Shown: positions 46,296 through 58,540, numbered from the stretch's first letter. The stretch: 64,000 bases of DNA from Hydractinia symbiolongicarpus (GCF_029227915.1 NC_079883.1:20706001-20770000), one strand, 5' to 3'. Made by a program: numbers and translations. The notes: generated by a model from the letters alone, not told the origin.

Positions 46296-47415
46296 GAAAA
46301 TTGTTACATGAGTATTAGTATTTACTTGCATAATATCAATGTGGAAGTCACCCATTAGTGTTAGAGATTTTATATTATATTAAAACATATTTTTATATTA
46401 TATTAAAATATTATTGTTGAAGATCTCAACAGGCATTTTTAGATGTCTGTAGATACAACCTACAACATTTTTTAGGTTTTTGCGAACGACTTCAACAAAT
46501 TTAGATTCTACTTCAAGTGACCTATAGGCAAGCTTATCTAGATTAACAAGAGTGGTATAATTAAGACTGTTGGATACATAAAGTAATGCTCCCCCTTTTT
46601 CTCCATCACATGGAGTGTGCCCAATTGTATAATTTGAAAGTAAAACATTACTTGGGATGAAATTTTGTTTCAGTTATATCAGTGATATCGAAAGCAAATT
46701 CAAGGTTTTGGAGAAGAGCTTAAATCTCATCAAAATGCAGACTTAGAGATGCTATATTCATGCAAAAAAAAGAAGGAGCTTTCATGTTGTCTAACTTTAA
46801 TAATGTAAATTCGTCTGCATCATAGTACCTACAATTGACACCCTTGACACCCATATTTTCTTGTACAGTCTCGTAAAAGTTATTAAGATCATTCAAACAG
46901 GACAAAAAAGATTTTGGTTTAGTATTTTTTGCAGAACTGGAATTTGAAAAGTCAGGAGGAGAGGTATGTTAGTTGAGTTAAGCTAATTAGGTCATTCTCG
47001 CAGGAAATAAATATTTTGTCTACCCGTCGTTATTTTTTGTTGAAATTTTGATGAGTTAGGCGCAGCATTGGTAAGAATCAAAACAACAAGTAATATGGAC
47101 GAGAATGTGCGTATTTTTTTTGCAAAAGTTAAAAATATGATTTCATATCCTAATTAGGCTATCAGCATGGCTTAATTAGGTTACATAACCTAATTTGGCT
47201 GTTTTCCCTGACTGCCAGCACAAATGCTAACCTTGTTTACTGGCATGTTTATAAAGTTTTTTTTAGTTATAGCTTATAGACAACTTGCATCATGACGCAT
47301 GTTGTTTATAATACCCAGACCTCTTACGCAAATTGTCTGGAAAATAATACAGGCGGTGAGCCATGGACCAGTCCATTCTAAACTTTATTTTTAAGTAGAG
47401 GCATCTTTTGATCTT
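46296..47415. repeat. 1120-bp tandem duplication, copy 2
   Basis: Second copy, directly abutting the first; similarity ends after GAAA at 47416-47419. Confidence 0.95.
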
Positions 47416-47912
47416 GAAATTAGAATACAGCTTGTATGTAGTTTCTTCAACATGCACAAGAATCCCGTAAAAACGTAAACATTGAAACTTATCTATAGTC
47501 AAGACCATAAGTTTTGTGGTGAGGAGCGTTACCAGATCGTCTCAAGAGCTGTTTGTTTAGATAATCACGTAATTAGGACAGTATACGCTAGCTAGCTAGA
47601 ATGTTAATGCTTTTTTGTATATCCACTGTTAATGTCATAAGGACTCCTATAACAAACTATATTTTCCCATTGTTCTTATGTCTAATTGGGTTTTTCATGG
47701 GCTTATCAAATAGTAAAAATATAAAAAAAAATTACCGCCAAAGTCGCCATTTTCAACAAAATCCCCACTTTCAATATTATACTTACGAATTCCGTCAGCC
47801 TTGTTTTTGCTTCATCGCGCCAAATTTTTATCAACCAATCAGGTTTGTCATTCGCGGAGATGGTGCGCCAAAATAAAAAAAAATATTAAAAAAGCAAGAA
47901 ACAAACAAAAAA

Positions 47913-47961
47913 TCAACCTCGATCCCAGGGCCTGTGCAACAAGCACTGGGATCGAGGTTGA
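47913..47961. repeat. 16-bp inverted repeat (hairpin)
   Basis: TCAACCTCGATCCCAG and its exact mirror, separated by 17 bases. Confidence 0.9.
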
Positions 47962-48087
47962 CAAAAAACGCAACATAGCAAAATCGCGAAGCTCATAAAC
48001 ACGGTCATATATATGTGAAGTTACAAATATTTTTAAAATTTTTGTGCTGACGCAAATCTGGCAAAAAGCGTGCTTATAATTTATAAT

Positions 48088-48143
48088 TTTGCGGAACACT
48101 GTTCTTTGTATGTAATTACATACAAAGAACAGTGTTCCGCAAA
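48088..48143. repeat. 56-bp perfect palindrome
   Basis: Arms of 28 bases meet at TGTAA/TTACA (48115/48116) with no spacer; outer ends TTTGCGGAACACTG and its mirror. Confidence 0.95.
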
Positions 48144-48200
48144 CAAAATTATTGATTGACATGGGACTGAAATTTTTCATTCGGATTGCGCATCATCTAC

Positions 48201-48555
48201 CTTATTGCAGGAAATAAACGAGGCTTAAAATTAAATATCCAGAACTTAAAAAAGTTTCTAGTTAATTTAAAACTAATAATTAAATTTAAAAATATTTTTT
48301 TCTAATAATAGCAATACAAAGCTCTCCTACACAGGCCTATTTTGTTTTCCTTGTTTGTGACCCAAAAATAAAATTAGTATTGTCCTGACCAATTGTCAGT
48401 GTTGCAAAGGTTTTGAAGAAAGCAAGAGAAAGTGGTTGTTAATGACCCCTCAAAAAAGATGATTTAATATGCTTTTTTGTAAAGTCAGTTGACGTAAATC
48501 GCGTTTAATTAAATTCTTAAAATTCTCCTGTACCTCGTTAATTTCCTGGAATAAG
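48201..48555. mobile_element. Mini-element with CTTATTSCAGG termini, copy 2
   Basis: Left CTTATTGCAGGAAATAAACG and right mirror of CTTATTCCAGGAAATTAACG. Shares inner blocks with 13564-14020. 355 bases, non-coding. Confidence 0.75.
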
Positions 48556-49981
48556 GCATTTTTTTAAGCGAGCGGCATGCTCACTTTACACCTCATAAGA
48601 AAACTCTACGTTAGTAGGTCTGTTGGAAATAGCGGAATTAGGGCAGGTGTAAAGAGGGTTGATAAGAAGGTAGATAATATTGAATGCAACTGGCAGATAA
48701 AAATTTAAGTTTTATGTAATGTGGGAAACAGCAAGACGAAGAAATGAATACTACATGTCTTCATAAATGGGAGGAGTGCAACTACAAATAATCAAGCTTT
48801 ATTTGTGAATAGCGCGGTTGTTTCTTTTTGAGTTTGTTGTTACATCTTGAAGTCCACCAAGGTAAAAGTAAAGTTAATAAGATTTGGAACGAAGTTGCAT
48901 GTATACATCATCCAAGAGATAAGGCGTCTAAGATTATGTTCACAAAGTAAACTACCAGAATTTAATTTGCCATCGAAAAGACAGCCTTTTTTAACCTGAA
49001 CACAGGGTACAACCTCGGAAAAAACTTTCTTGCTATGCGACAGAAAAAAAGACAGATATAATATGCAGGGATAACCATGGCTTTTCTGTATAATTTTGTG
49101 AGAAGCCTCTTGTGAGGTTATTTGTAAAACTCACCTTTGTATATATTGGTTCCACAACAAACCGTGGAGCGTTGTTTATATTTTTACGAAAAACGTTTTT
49201 ATAAGTTAGTTGTATTTTATTTGTAGTTGTAGGAAGACTTTTAACGAGATAAATATACACTGTTTCATAAGTTTTAGGTCTGGGAGTGCTAAGAAAACTT
49301 TGCCTGGATTGTATTAATGTGTTCAATCTCGTTCCCCGAGCTATTCTGGGGACGAGATGGTTAATGTGTTACCAATACGTGGTCGACTATGATGATTGCT
49401 ATTGATAACCAATGCAAATACATCTTTTTCTAATTTGATTAGTTTTATTAAGTTTTTAGTCCATCATGCGGTGATAGGAAACATGCGCGGGAAAACCTAA
49501 GCCATCATCGGGAGGAGAGGTAAAAAAAAGGGCGTAATGAAAAAAATTCGAATATTTGACAATGAGGAGGTGTTTTGTTAAATTGTTAAATTTTGTGGAT
49601 TTTTTTGCATTTCTGGCAACCTCCTCCTCAGGGCATCTTGTATTTTTTTTTTGACATCAGGACGCGATAGGCCGGGGGGGGGGGGTGAGGTTGATTTTCA
49701 GGTCTTTTGTTTTTCGATTAAAATATTTATACCTTTTTTAATTTTTTTTCTTTATGCGCTCCATAAAAGATCAATGTGATCAGCCTCGAAACGAGTAAAC
49801 AAAAATAAATGGCGGCTGGTTTAACGTGTGAAAGCTGAAGGAAATTTTTTGTGTAGTGAGCTATAGCTACCTTTGCTGAAAATTTGCTTGAATAGTATGT
49901 TCTCTTATTTTGTTGGCTTACTAGTATATAAAAAAATGTTTTAGCCATTTTGATATAGCTAACTGTAAATCACCCTGCGGA
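48556..49981. other. Intergenic, no gene supported
   Basis: Contains a run of 12 G at 49674-49685 and small frames without features. Confidence 0.4.
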
Positions 49982-50259
49982 TCAGACAGGGCTTGGTAAA
50001 GCTAGCCGTACCTAACAGCCGTACCTAAGCCGTACCTTAGCCGTACGTAACTACACTTTTCTTTTTAAGGTGAGGTAATGTATTTTAATGGAAAAAACTG
50101 AGCTAATCGTAGTGGTAAATTTGTTGTGTCACTGAATTTCTGTTTCTCAATCGCCAATAAACCCGCAAAATACGAAAAATGTTAACGAAACATCTTGCTC
50201 TTATAGAAACCATACGGGGGAGAGCGCGGGAAGGTGATTCCCAAATCGACAAATTAAGT

Positions 50260-51960
50260 ACGGCTGGCAATAAAAAGGTGGTTAGTACGAGCGGTGAACT
50301 TCAATGCGACTTATCAAGTAAAGTAAAATAAAGGGGATAGGTAAGGAAAAGAGAGGAAAAATATGAAAATTATAAGACAACATATATTTTACGGTTGGGT
50401 CCTATCATATAAGAAACAACTTTAAAGGCTAAAATATGTACAATAAAAACGAAATTAAGTTAAGTACGGCTAGCTAAAATAAGGTACGGCTGGACCATAT
50501 TAAGGTACGGCTAGGTCCTATCGTATAAGAAACATCTTCAAATGCTCAAATTGTTCCATAAAAACGAAATTAGGTTAGGTACGGCTAGCTAAAATAAGGT
50601 ACGGCTGGGAAATATTAAGGTACGGCTGGGTCCTATCGTATAAGAAACATCTTCAAATGCTACAAATGTTCCATAAAAACGAAATTAGGTTAGGTACGAC
50701 TAGCTAAAATAAGGTACGGCTGGACCATATTAAGGTACGGCTAGGTCCTATCGTATAAGAAACATCTTCAAATGCTACAAATGTTCCATAAATATATTTT
50801 AATAAATATCACTATCAGTGTCAGATTGATTGCTTACATTCTCTAACGTTTCCATTTCTAGAACCAAATCTGTAACAGATCTATCCGATCCGTATATATC
50901 CGTAAATTAAGTACGGCTGGCAATAAAAAGGTGGTTAGTACGATCGGTGAACTTCAATGCGACTTATCAAGTAAAGTAAAATAAAGGGGATAGGTAAGGA
51001 AAAGAGAGGAAAAATATGAAAATTATAAGACAACATATATTTTACGGTTGGGTCCTATCATATAAGAAACAACTTTAAAGGCTAAAATATGTACAATAAA
51101 AACGAAATTAAGTTAAGTACGGATAGCTAAAATAAGGTACGGCTGGACCATATTAAGGTACGGCTAGGTCCTATCGTATAAGAAACATTTTCAAATGCTC
51201 AAATTGTTCCATAAAAACGAAATTAGGTTAGGTACGGCTAGCTAAAATAAGGTACGGCTGGGAAATATTAAGGTACGGCTGGGTCCTATCGTATAAGAAA
51301 CATCTTCAAATGCTACAAATGTTCCATAAAAACGAAATTAGGTTAGGTACGACTAGCTAAAATAAGGTACGGCTGGACCATATTAAGGTACGGCTAGGTC
51401 CTATCGTATAAGAAACATCTTCAAATGCTACAAATGTTCCATAAAAACGAAATTAGGTTAGGTACGGCTAGCTAAAATAAGGTACGGCTGGGAAATATTA
51501 GGTACGGCTGGGTCCTATCGTATAAGAAACATCTTCAAATGCTACAAATGTTCCATAAAAACGAAATTAGGTTAGGTACGACTAGCTAAAATAAGTTACG
51601 GCTGGACCATATTAAGGTACGGCTAGGTCCTATCGTATAAGAAACATCTTCAAATGCTACAAATGTTCCATAAAAACGAAATTAGGTTAGGTACGGCTAG
51701 CTAAAATAAGGTACGGCTAGACCATATTAAGGTACGGCTAGGTCCTATCGTATAAGAAACATCTTCAAATGCTAAAATTGTTCCATAAAAACGAGATTAG
51801 GTTAGGCACGGCTAGCTAAAATAAGGTACGGCTGGAAAATATTAAGGTACGGCTAGGTCCTATCGTATAAGAAACATCTTTAAATGCTACAAATGTTCCA
51901 TAAAACAAAATTAGGTTAGGTACGGCTACCATTGATCAAAATTAAAGTATGGCTGTTAAA
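50260..51960 (+). repeat. Satellite-like array, GTACGGCT units (direct)
   Basis: About a dozen units of roughly 116 bases, each with GTACGGCTAGCTAAAATAAG, GTACGGCTGGACCATATTAA, GGTCCTATCGTATAAGAAAC and CCATAAAAACGAAATTAGG. Interrupted at 50797-50903 by a piece of the central segment. Confidence 0.92.
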
Positions 51961-52019
51961 TATTACCTAAGAAACAAAATGTTTTAACAAATACGAACAC
52001 GATAATATATAATTATATT

Positions 52020-52259
52020 TTAATAAATATCACTATCAGTGTCAGATTGATTGCTTACATTCTCTAACGTTTCCATTTCTAGAACCAAATCTGTAACAGA
52101 TCTATCCGATCTTGATGCAATATATCGAAACGCTAACAACTGTAAAAGAAAGATGTCGATAAAATCAAAGGTCGTAAAGAGTGATTTAGAGGTAGCTGGG
52201 ATAGATACAGGCCAGTTCTGTTTAAAGTCAGTCAGTGTGACTCTTAACCCAATTGCCAA
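52020..52259 (-). pseudogene. Open frame in the centre of the GTACGGCT element
   Basis: 79 codons ending VTDLVLEMETLENVSNQSDT and DSDIY-stop, an acidic tail. Part of it is copied at 50798-50893. It might be a remnant of the element's protein or a captured end; not recognised. Confidence 0.35.
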
Positions 52260-52289
52260 ACAATTTAAAATCGTTTTTATTGAACGTTT

Positions 52290-52730
52290 TTAGCATTTGA
52301 AGTTGTTTCTTATATGATAGGTCCCAGCCGTACCTTAATATTGTCCAGCCGTACCTTATTTTGGTTAGCCGTACCTAACTTAATTTTGTTTTTATTGAAC
52401 GTTTTTAGCTTTTGAAGTTGTTTCTTATATGATAGGGTCCAGCCGTAACTTAATATGGTCCAGCCGTACCTTATTTTGGCTAGCCGTACCTAACATAATT
52501 TCGTTTTTATTGAACATTTGTAGCATTTAAAGTTGTTTCTTATATGATAGGACCCAGCCGTACCTTAATATTTTCCAGCCGTACCTTATTTTGGCTAGCC
52601 GTACCTAACATAATTTCGTTTTTATTGAACGTTTTTAGCATTTGAAATTGTTTCTTATATGATAAGACCCAGCCGTACCTTAATATTATCTAGCCGTACC
52701 TTATTTTGGCAACCGTATTTAAATTTAGCC
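52290..52730 (-). repeat. Satellite-like array, GTACGGCT units (inverted)
   Basis: Four units in reverse orientation: AGCCGTACCTTATTTTGG, GTACCTAAC, TTTCGTTTTTATTGAACG, GTTTCTTATATGATAGG. Confidence 0.9.
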
Positions 52731-53649
52731 AGCTGTAGTCACTTTTAGCGCTAGCTCTAATATTGTCCGCAGCGTAATAATGTTCAATCTTACTTTACTA
52801 ATGTTTTTCATACATTCAATTTTAAAAATCTCTTTTGTATTTGTATTAAAATCATTTTAAAAAATTATAATACATGTAAGATATATTATTATCGGTATTT
52901 CATCATTAAGGAATCCCTGGGGGTTACTGGGGCTCGACGATGGAGTGCTCCATTTTGCATCATTTTTATCGGCATAGATATTCACCTAAAAGACGAAATT
53001 TAAGCTTAGAAGCAAGTGGTCTTACACAGAGCTGCTAATTACGAATTTTCTTAGGTACGGCTAAGGTGCGGCTGTTAGGTACGGCTAGCTTTACTTAACC
53101 TCAGACAGGAATTAAAATTTTAAAATGTTTTGAGAGTAGAAGTAGGGGCAACAAAGACACATAGTTAGCTATAAGCCTTTGTCAACACTGTCACTAAATA
53201 ATTTAGACTATTACTTCAACCAAGGGGAGTTTAGGCAGTCCACAGTCGGCCAGCATGTATATATTCTCGGATCTGGGTTAACATTATCAAATTTTGAAAA
53301 AGAAAACAAAAACTTTTTTGCACTGTTTTTTTGCAGTTTGTTTGTCCCATGTAGGTCCGAGATAAGCTTCAACTTTGTGTATCACCTCATATTCGTAATT
53401 TTGTTTGTTGAGCTATATAATATATAGAGGTTTACATTTTTACTCTGCCAATTTTTGCAATTTTTTTCTTTCTAAAAATAACAAATACTATATATTCAAA
53501 CTATGTAGGTTCCGTTTATGTTTTATTGAATATAGGTATTACATATAAGTACTACATAATAATACGTAGAAGGTCATTTAATTCAAAACATGGCTGCTTG
53601 CAAAGACACTATTCTGACCCAACTTAGAACACTAAAGATGGGACAGGCC

Positions 53650-54300
53650 ATTTTTTGACACAGTGGTCCATCTCTTGAACAACTTGCGACATGGCGTTAG
53701 AAAAATTTTGCACACATCAAGACCTTGTATTTAACGTAAACTAACTCCGATGAAATGAAAAAACTGAACTGCTGCACGTTTTTTTGGCATATTTTTGTAT
53801 ATAGCTAGCTGAGATATTTTGTTTTATATTAAAGAAAAAGAGACTTATGACTATGACTAAAAGAAATGTGTTAATATATATTTTATGTGATGAGTCTCAC
53901 CAGTTTCGAGCAACACACCCTTTCAATTATTTTCAGGAGTGGTCTACAAAGGCAGTTCTGAAGTCTTTAAAGCTTTTAGCCTTTAAAAGCATGGAAATTG
54001 TTTGTCAATAGTTAGGCCTGTCCCATCTTATGACACATTTTCTAAAATTGCAAGAGTTCTTTGTGTACAGTTGAGTTTGTCCCATCCGGTTTTTAAAAGC
54101 GGGGGATTCCTTCGTCAATAGTTGGGCCTGTACCAACTCAGGACAAATTTGCATACATTTGTCCAAAGTTGGGCCAGGCCCGTCAATAGATGGGCCATCC
54201 CAACTGCGAACGCACCGACCCGTCTTGTGATGGGCTGTACTGTCTAAAGACAGGCCAGTCCTGCGTCCAAAGTTAGGCCGCTGTCTGTAGTTGGGTCACA
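53650..54300. repeat. Degenerate repeats around TTGGGCCTGTCCCA
   Basis: Variants such as AGTTGGGCCTGTACCAACTC, AGTTGGGCCAGGCCCGTC and AGATGGGCCATCCCAACTG recur irregularly. Confidence 0.5.
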
Positions 54301-54349
54301 ACAACACCATGATGAAAAACAAAGTCCCCAACAAATGTATATATAATGT

Positions 54350-54457
54350 GTTGGTTCTAGGTCGTTGTAGATGGTTTTAGGCCGTTGTAGATGGTTTTTA
54401 GCTCATTGTAGATCGTTGTAGATGGTTTTAGGTCGTTGTAGATCGTTGTAGGTGGTT
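54350..54457. repeat. Minisatellite, unit GTCGTTGTAGATGGTTTTAG
   Basis: About five units of 20-21 bases with small changes. Confidence 0.85.
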
Positions 54458-55585
54458 CCTCTGTTTAGTAAGTTAGTTTTTTGTTCTCTTTTTGTTTCAG
54501 TGGTCTCCAGTTGAAATAACTGATTAGGTTTTTGTTAGGTTTTTGTGATTTTATTATTTTATTATTATAATTATTATTATTATTTTTAATGTGAGACCCA
54601 GTGTAATTACTTGTAAAGCCTATTTTTATGTTTAAGATGTATAGTTGTGATACAGTACCTACTAACTTAAGACCATAGACAAAAAGAGTTAACTGGCTTC
54701 TGGCCGATAGTCATCAAGAAAATAAATTAACAAATAGCACAATGACAAAAAATGTTTCTTGAAAACGTAACGTAATCTTTGAATGACTGAAGATACAACA
54801 CTTAACTTTGTTAAGGCTGCCTATTTTGTTAATTGCAAAAGTTTTAGTACTGGTGAAATATAGGTATTGTAATAGATTCTAGACTCAATGCAGTGACCAA
54901 GCCAACAGAGATAGATTGCAAGAAAGAAGATTGAAGAACATCACATAATTCAGACATTTATGCGTTATAGACAGTATACACTATCTTGAATATTTTTACT
55001 TTAATTCAGAATGGAACTCAAGAGCTTGTCTTATTAAGAATAGTTTCTAGCGTACACAATTACTTGTGCACAATTGTATATACTTGTACAATATATTGTA
55101 CAGATTTAACCACAACATACAATATGTTGTAACTTCCTGAGTTTTTTCAAATCAGTTTGCTTATGAAAGACTAGTATCAGGTCCCTATTAAATCATTTTC
55201 AAAAGAATTGAATGCCTCATTTGTTTTCTACATATTTAAGCATTATCAAAACACACATGTGATCTTTCTTGTGAAAAATTAAGTGCAACACATCACATAA
55301 TTTCTCAAAAATTTAATTTGGACTATATTTGATTGTTTAATGCTGGATTAGATCTAGAATCTAGTATTTTTCCAGACTTTTTTAAAACATCCCCTGACAG
55401 CAACCAACATATTATTAGCAACATTGTATTATGTTATCATATATAAAGACCAACCTTTACCATTCTTATTTGCCTGAAAGTCACTAATGTGCAGCATTTT
55501 GGACACCATACTGGATGCAACTTATTTTTTGCAGACTAATTTTTTGAACCTTTTTGCAATAAATCTATTTTGATTAATTTTTTAG
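54458..55585. other. Upstream of the coiled-coil gene
   Basis: AT-rich, with an (ATT)n tract near 54545-54590; no promoter motif recognised. Confidence 0.4.
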
Positions 55586-55611
55586 AGTATATGGTATAAA
55601 CATAAATTAAA

Positions 55612-56758
55612 ATGTCTGGAAATATTACTCATTATGAGTTGGAACTGGCGCCCGATCGAAAAAGAGTTTTTGTCACTCAGTTAAGGTAAGCTGATAATTG
55701 ATTTTGTTTTTGAATAATGCTCAGTAAAAAAAGTCATTTTTTGATGTTTACAGGGAGGATGAAGAGGAAGAAAGCAAGGCACTCAACATTAAAAAAATTC
55801 CTGTTGTGAAAGAGGTTGGTGTTTAAAACAATTTTTTTTTTAATACACTTGTACACTTGTACAATTTTGCTATATGCCATATATAAATATACTTTGCTAA
55901 AGACATTAACCATTTTGAAAATCAAGAAATGGTTACTTACTTGCAGGTTACCTAGCTTACCTACAGGTTGACAAAGTATTTTAATTTACATGACGTAGTT
56001 TTTTGGTGGAAATATAGTAAATAAGAAGTTTAAACTATCTGAAGTTTATGGTGAATAAAATAGAAGTATCATCATGACATTTAGTCTGTGGTACAACTAA
56101 TTCCAAGCTAAAACATATTATATTATACTAAAATTATTTGGTTGCTATAAGTAAATAAGTAAGTAATAATTTTTGTGTACAGAGGGTGTACATCAATTTG
56201 CCAATTGATTTGTAGTGCACACACCAGTTTGAACATAACTGTGGCTACTATTATGGAGAAGTTTTTTATTGTGTTTTGATAAGTAAAAATAAAATACAAC
56301 AATTTTCATTTTGGTAAGGTACAGGAGTTCAGTAATTTCCAACTAATGGAATATTTTTGTGGCTACACCTGTACACCTGAAATATATGTTTATGCAAACA
56401 TTGCAGGAAGAGCCAGTCTTGCTTTTTTAAGGTAACGTTTTACAGACTTAATATACTGGTCCTCTTGCATATTTAGCATCCATGTCTTATACATTCTCTC
56501 ACAATCATTTTACACCAAGGTTCTTCACTACCCTACTGAATCATGATAAAAATATAATGTGTTTTATTGTTGTTTTGATAGAAAGCCAGTAAACTTGTGG
56601 AACTTGGATACAATACACTTCAAAAGACTTTGCTACTCAAGCGGCAAGCAGATGTTGCAGATGTAGATAGGGAGTTTCTTGAAAAGAAGTTTGAATTTAG
56701 AAAAAGAATGGATGAATGTGGTATACAAAAAGAGAGATTAAGGTTAAAACAGCAAGCT
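55612..56758 (+). CDS. Coiled-coil protein, DUF4200 (CCDC42/CFAP73-like), first three exons
   Basis: Three exons join in phase: 55612-55685, 55754-55814 and 56582-56758, with donors GTAAGC, GTTGGT and GTAAGT. The product begins MSGNITHYELELAPDRKRVF, has an acidic stretch (REDEEEESKAL), then a charged helix of the form KLVELGYNTLQKTLLLKRQ, and continues to RLRLKQQA. The spacing of LL-K-R, F..RM and the L..K repeats resembles the DUF4200 coiled-coil proteins of cilia (CCDC42, CFAP73/MIA2 type), which act in axonemal inner dynein regulation or sperm tail structure; this is family-level inference. Later exons were not found before the duplicated transposon block at 58040, so the gene either continues past the window or is truncated. 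A TTTTTTAG acceptor lies 26 bases before the ATG, with a tiny upstream ATG-GTA-TAA between. Confidence 0.6.
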
Positions 56759-58039
56759 GTAAGTTCCTGATAAAGTTTGGTATCATTGATTGATAAATTA
56801 AGTGATAACATTAGCTTGTACAGATATATATATGCCATATGATTATAAGTCATTATAAGTCAGGCACATGTTTTCTCTTAATTTCTATTCTTAGTAATCA
56901 AAGAAAGTTAAATGTTTGATTCTCAGTTCCTCAGTACTAAACTCTTTTCAGAGTAGGATTTTTGAATGAAAAACCAAATTGATTTTGTGTTTTGTTCTTA
57001 GGTAATTTTTTAAAAAGGCAATGTTAATTAAAGCTTTAGGAGTTAATTCCATGCCACATTCTGATTGAGAAAGTTCAAGAAGAAAACTTTCTGATCATGC
57101 ATATTGGTAATTTCTAATTTCCCACTCAAATGCTTTTCTTTTTCTGCCTATACAAGAGTGAGTAGAAATATTTCAACATATACAGATATATTTCAAATAT
57201 AAATATTTTTTGGCCTAATGTGGAAAAATTTCTTAAATGGTAATAATTTAAAAACAAATCTTAAAAGATGGTTGCTCCATACTGCAACATGTCTACTACA
57301 GAAACTTCAGAAAGTACAATAAACTGAATAACAGAGACAAAATATGCCGTAAAATTAATTACGTTTTTTGCCAAAAAAGGATATTTTATTATTTAATAAA
57401 GTGGGAAAATGTCAATTTGTCAATTTCGTTCAAAATAGACATCAGTTGACAATAGACACACAGTATTTCTTAATTATTTGTTGTGTTTATTTTGGACAAT
57501 ATAGATTGGAAAAAGAAGTTGCCATCTACTAATTATTAATCTTGTCTTTACTTGTTTTTACTTGTAAATAAGAAGAATCTTTTTGTGGTTTATCACAATG
57601 TAAGTTCAATCTACGTATAGGACTTGATATGCGATATGTAATTATCAGCTCGTTTCTGATTGGTTAATTTTTATGAATTTCTATCCTCTGCAATTATATG
57701 AATGCATGCTCAACATCATTTTACTTTTCCCGATGATGGGAGAAGGATCTCCCGAAACGTTGCCTACTAAACTATCATGTTCAAGAAATGATAAACTTTC
57801 CACAGTAACATGAATACTGAACAGACAAACCAAAATAATATCTTCAATAACATTGGTGTTTGTTAAAAACTCAGAATAAAATTTTTTTTTACCATACATT
57901 GTCTTTAAAGCAAACTTTTTAAATAGCACCAAGTCTGTCTTATTTTTATTTTCGACCTGTTGTCACTTGTCAATCAAGGGGGGAGGTCTGGAAAAAAACT
58001 ATTTTCCATGCAAAAAGATCTGTTGGCCTATAAAATATA
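56759..58039. other. Intron or 3' flank of the coiled-coil gene
   Basis: No further exon found. Contains a hammerhead-like core at 57730-57758. Confidence 0.4.
57730..57758 (+). ncRNA. Hammerhead-ribozyme-like core, partial
   Basis: CCGATGA, then a six-pair stem GGGAGA/TCTCCC with loop AGGA, then GAAAC. The known core is CUGAUGA-stem II-GAAA; here the U is C, and stems I and III are not evident. Probably a decayed or chance match. Confidence 0.25.
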
Positions 58040-58540
58040 TTTAATTGATAAATACAGCTAAAAAATTTGAAAAAAAATTTCTGCGGAAATTTGCCTCAAT
58101 AGCCCCGGTTTACGGCATAACTTTGCTCAAAAGTAAGGAAACTTTGAAACACGATATCTTTAAATTTACTATAGGTATTTACATGACTTTTTCAAGGTTT
58201 GCTGGTTATATATCATTCTATCATTTAACGAAAAATAAATTTTAATTTCATAATGAATTTTAATTTATGCATAATTTATTCATCATTAATAAATAAACTC
58301 ATGTTTGAAAAAGTAAATAGTTAGATTTTCATAATATATAATGTTTATACATGGTGATTCTTCGTTAAATGATCTCTTCTATGATGTTAAAGATACTGTG
58401 AAAATTTCAAAACAATTGCGCTCAAAAATTCCGCTAAAATATGAAATTTCTAAACACGCAATTATGAATTAGCTTAGTCAAACTCTCCTGGTATATATGA
58501 TGGCTTTTCATTTTGAGTTTCTTTATCAGCATGTCCTTTT

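Larger units (their letters stand above)
49991..53100. mobile_element. 3.1-kb element with GTACGGCT subterminal arrays
   Basis: TCAGACAGG occurs at 49982-49990 and 53101-53109, a probable 9-bp target duplication. Inside it, 44-base inverted ends (49996-50039 and 53051-53094, 41 matches) carry GTAAAGCTAGCCGTACC. Between them lie a long direct array of about 116-bp units (50260-51960), a short central segment, and a second array in opposite orientation (52290-52730). Each unit has three or more GTACGGCT words. No transposase is visible, so it is probably non-autonomous. An 8-9 bp duplication would suit hAT, Mutator or Zisupton-like enzymes; the superfamily is not decided. Confidence 0.85.

Noticed and set aside
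50260-52730. CRISPR-like array
   Set aside because: The whole unit repeats, spacers are not unique, and the genome is eukaryotic.
55060-55135. TACAATATATTGTACA palindromes
   Set aside because: Short AT-rich palindromes are common by chance here.
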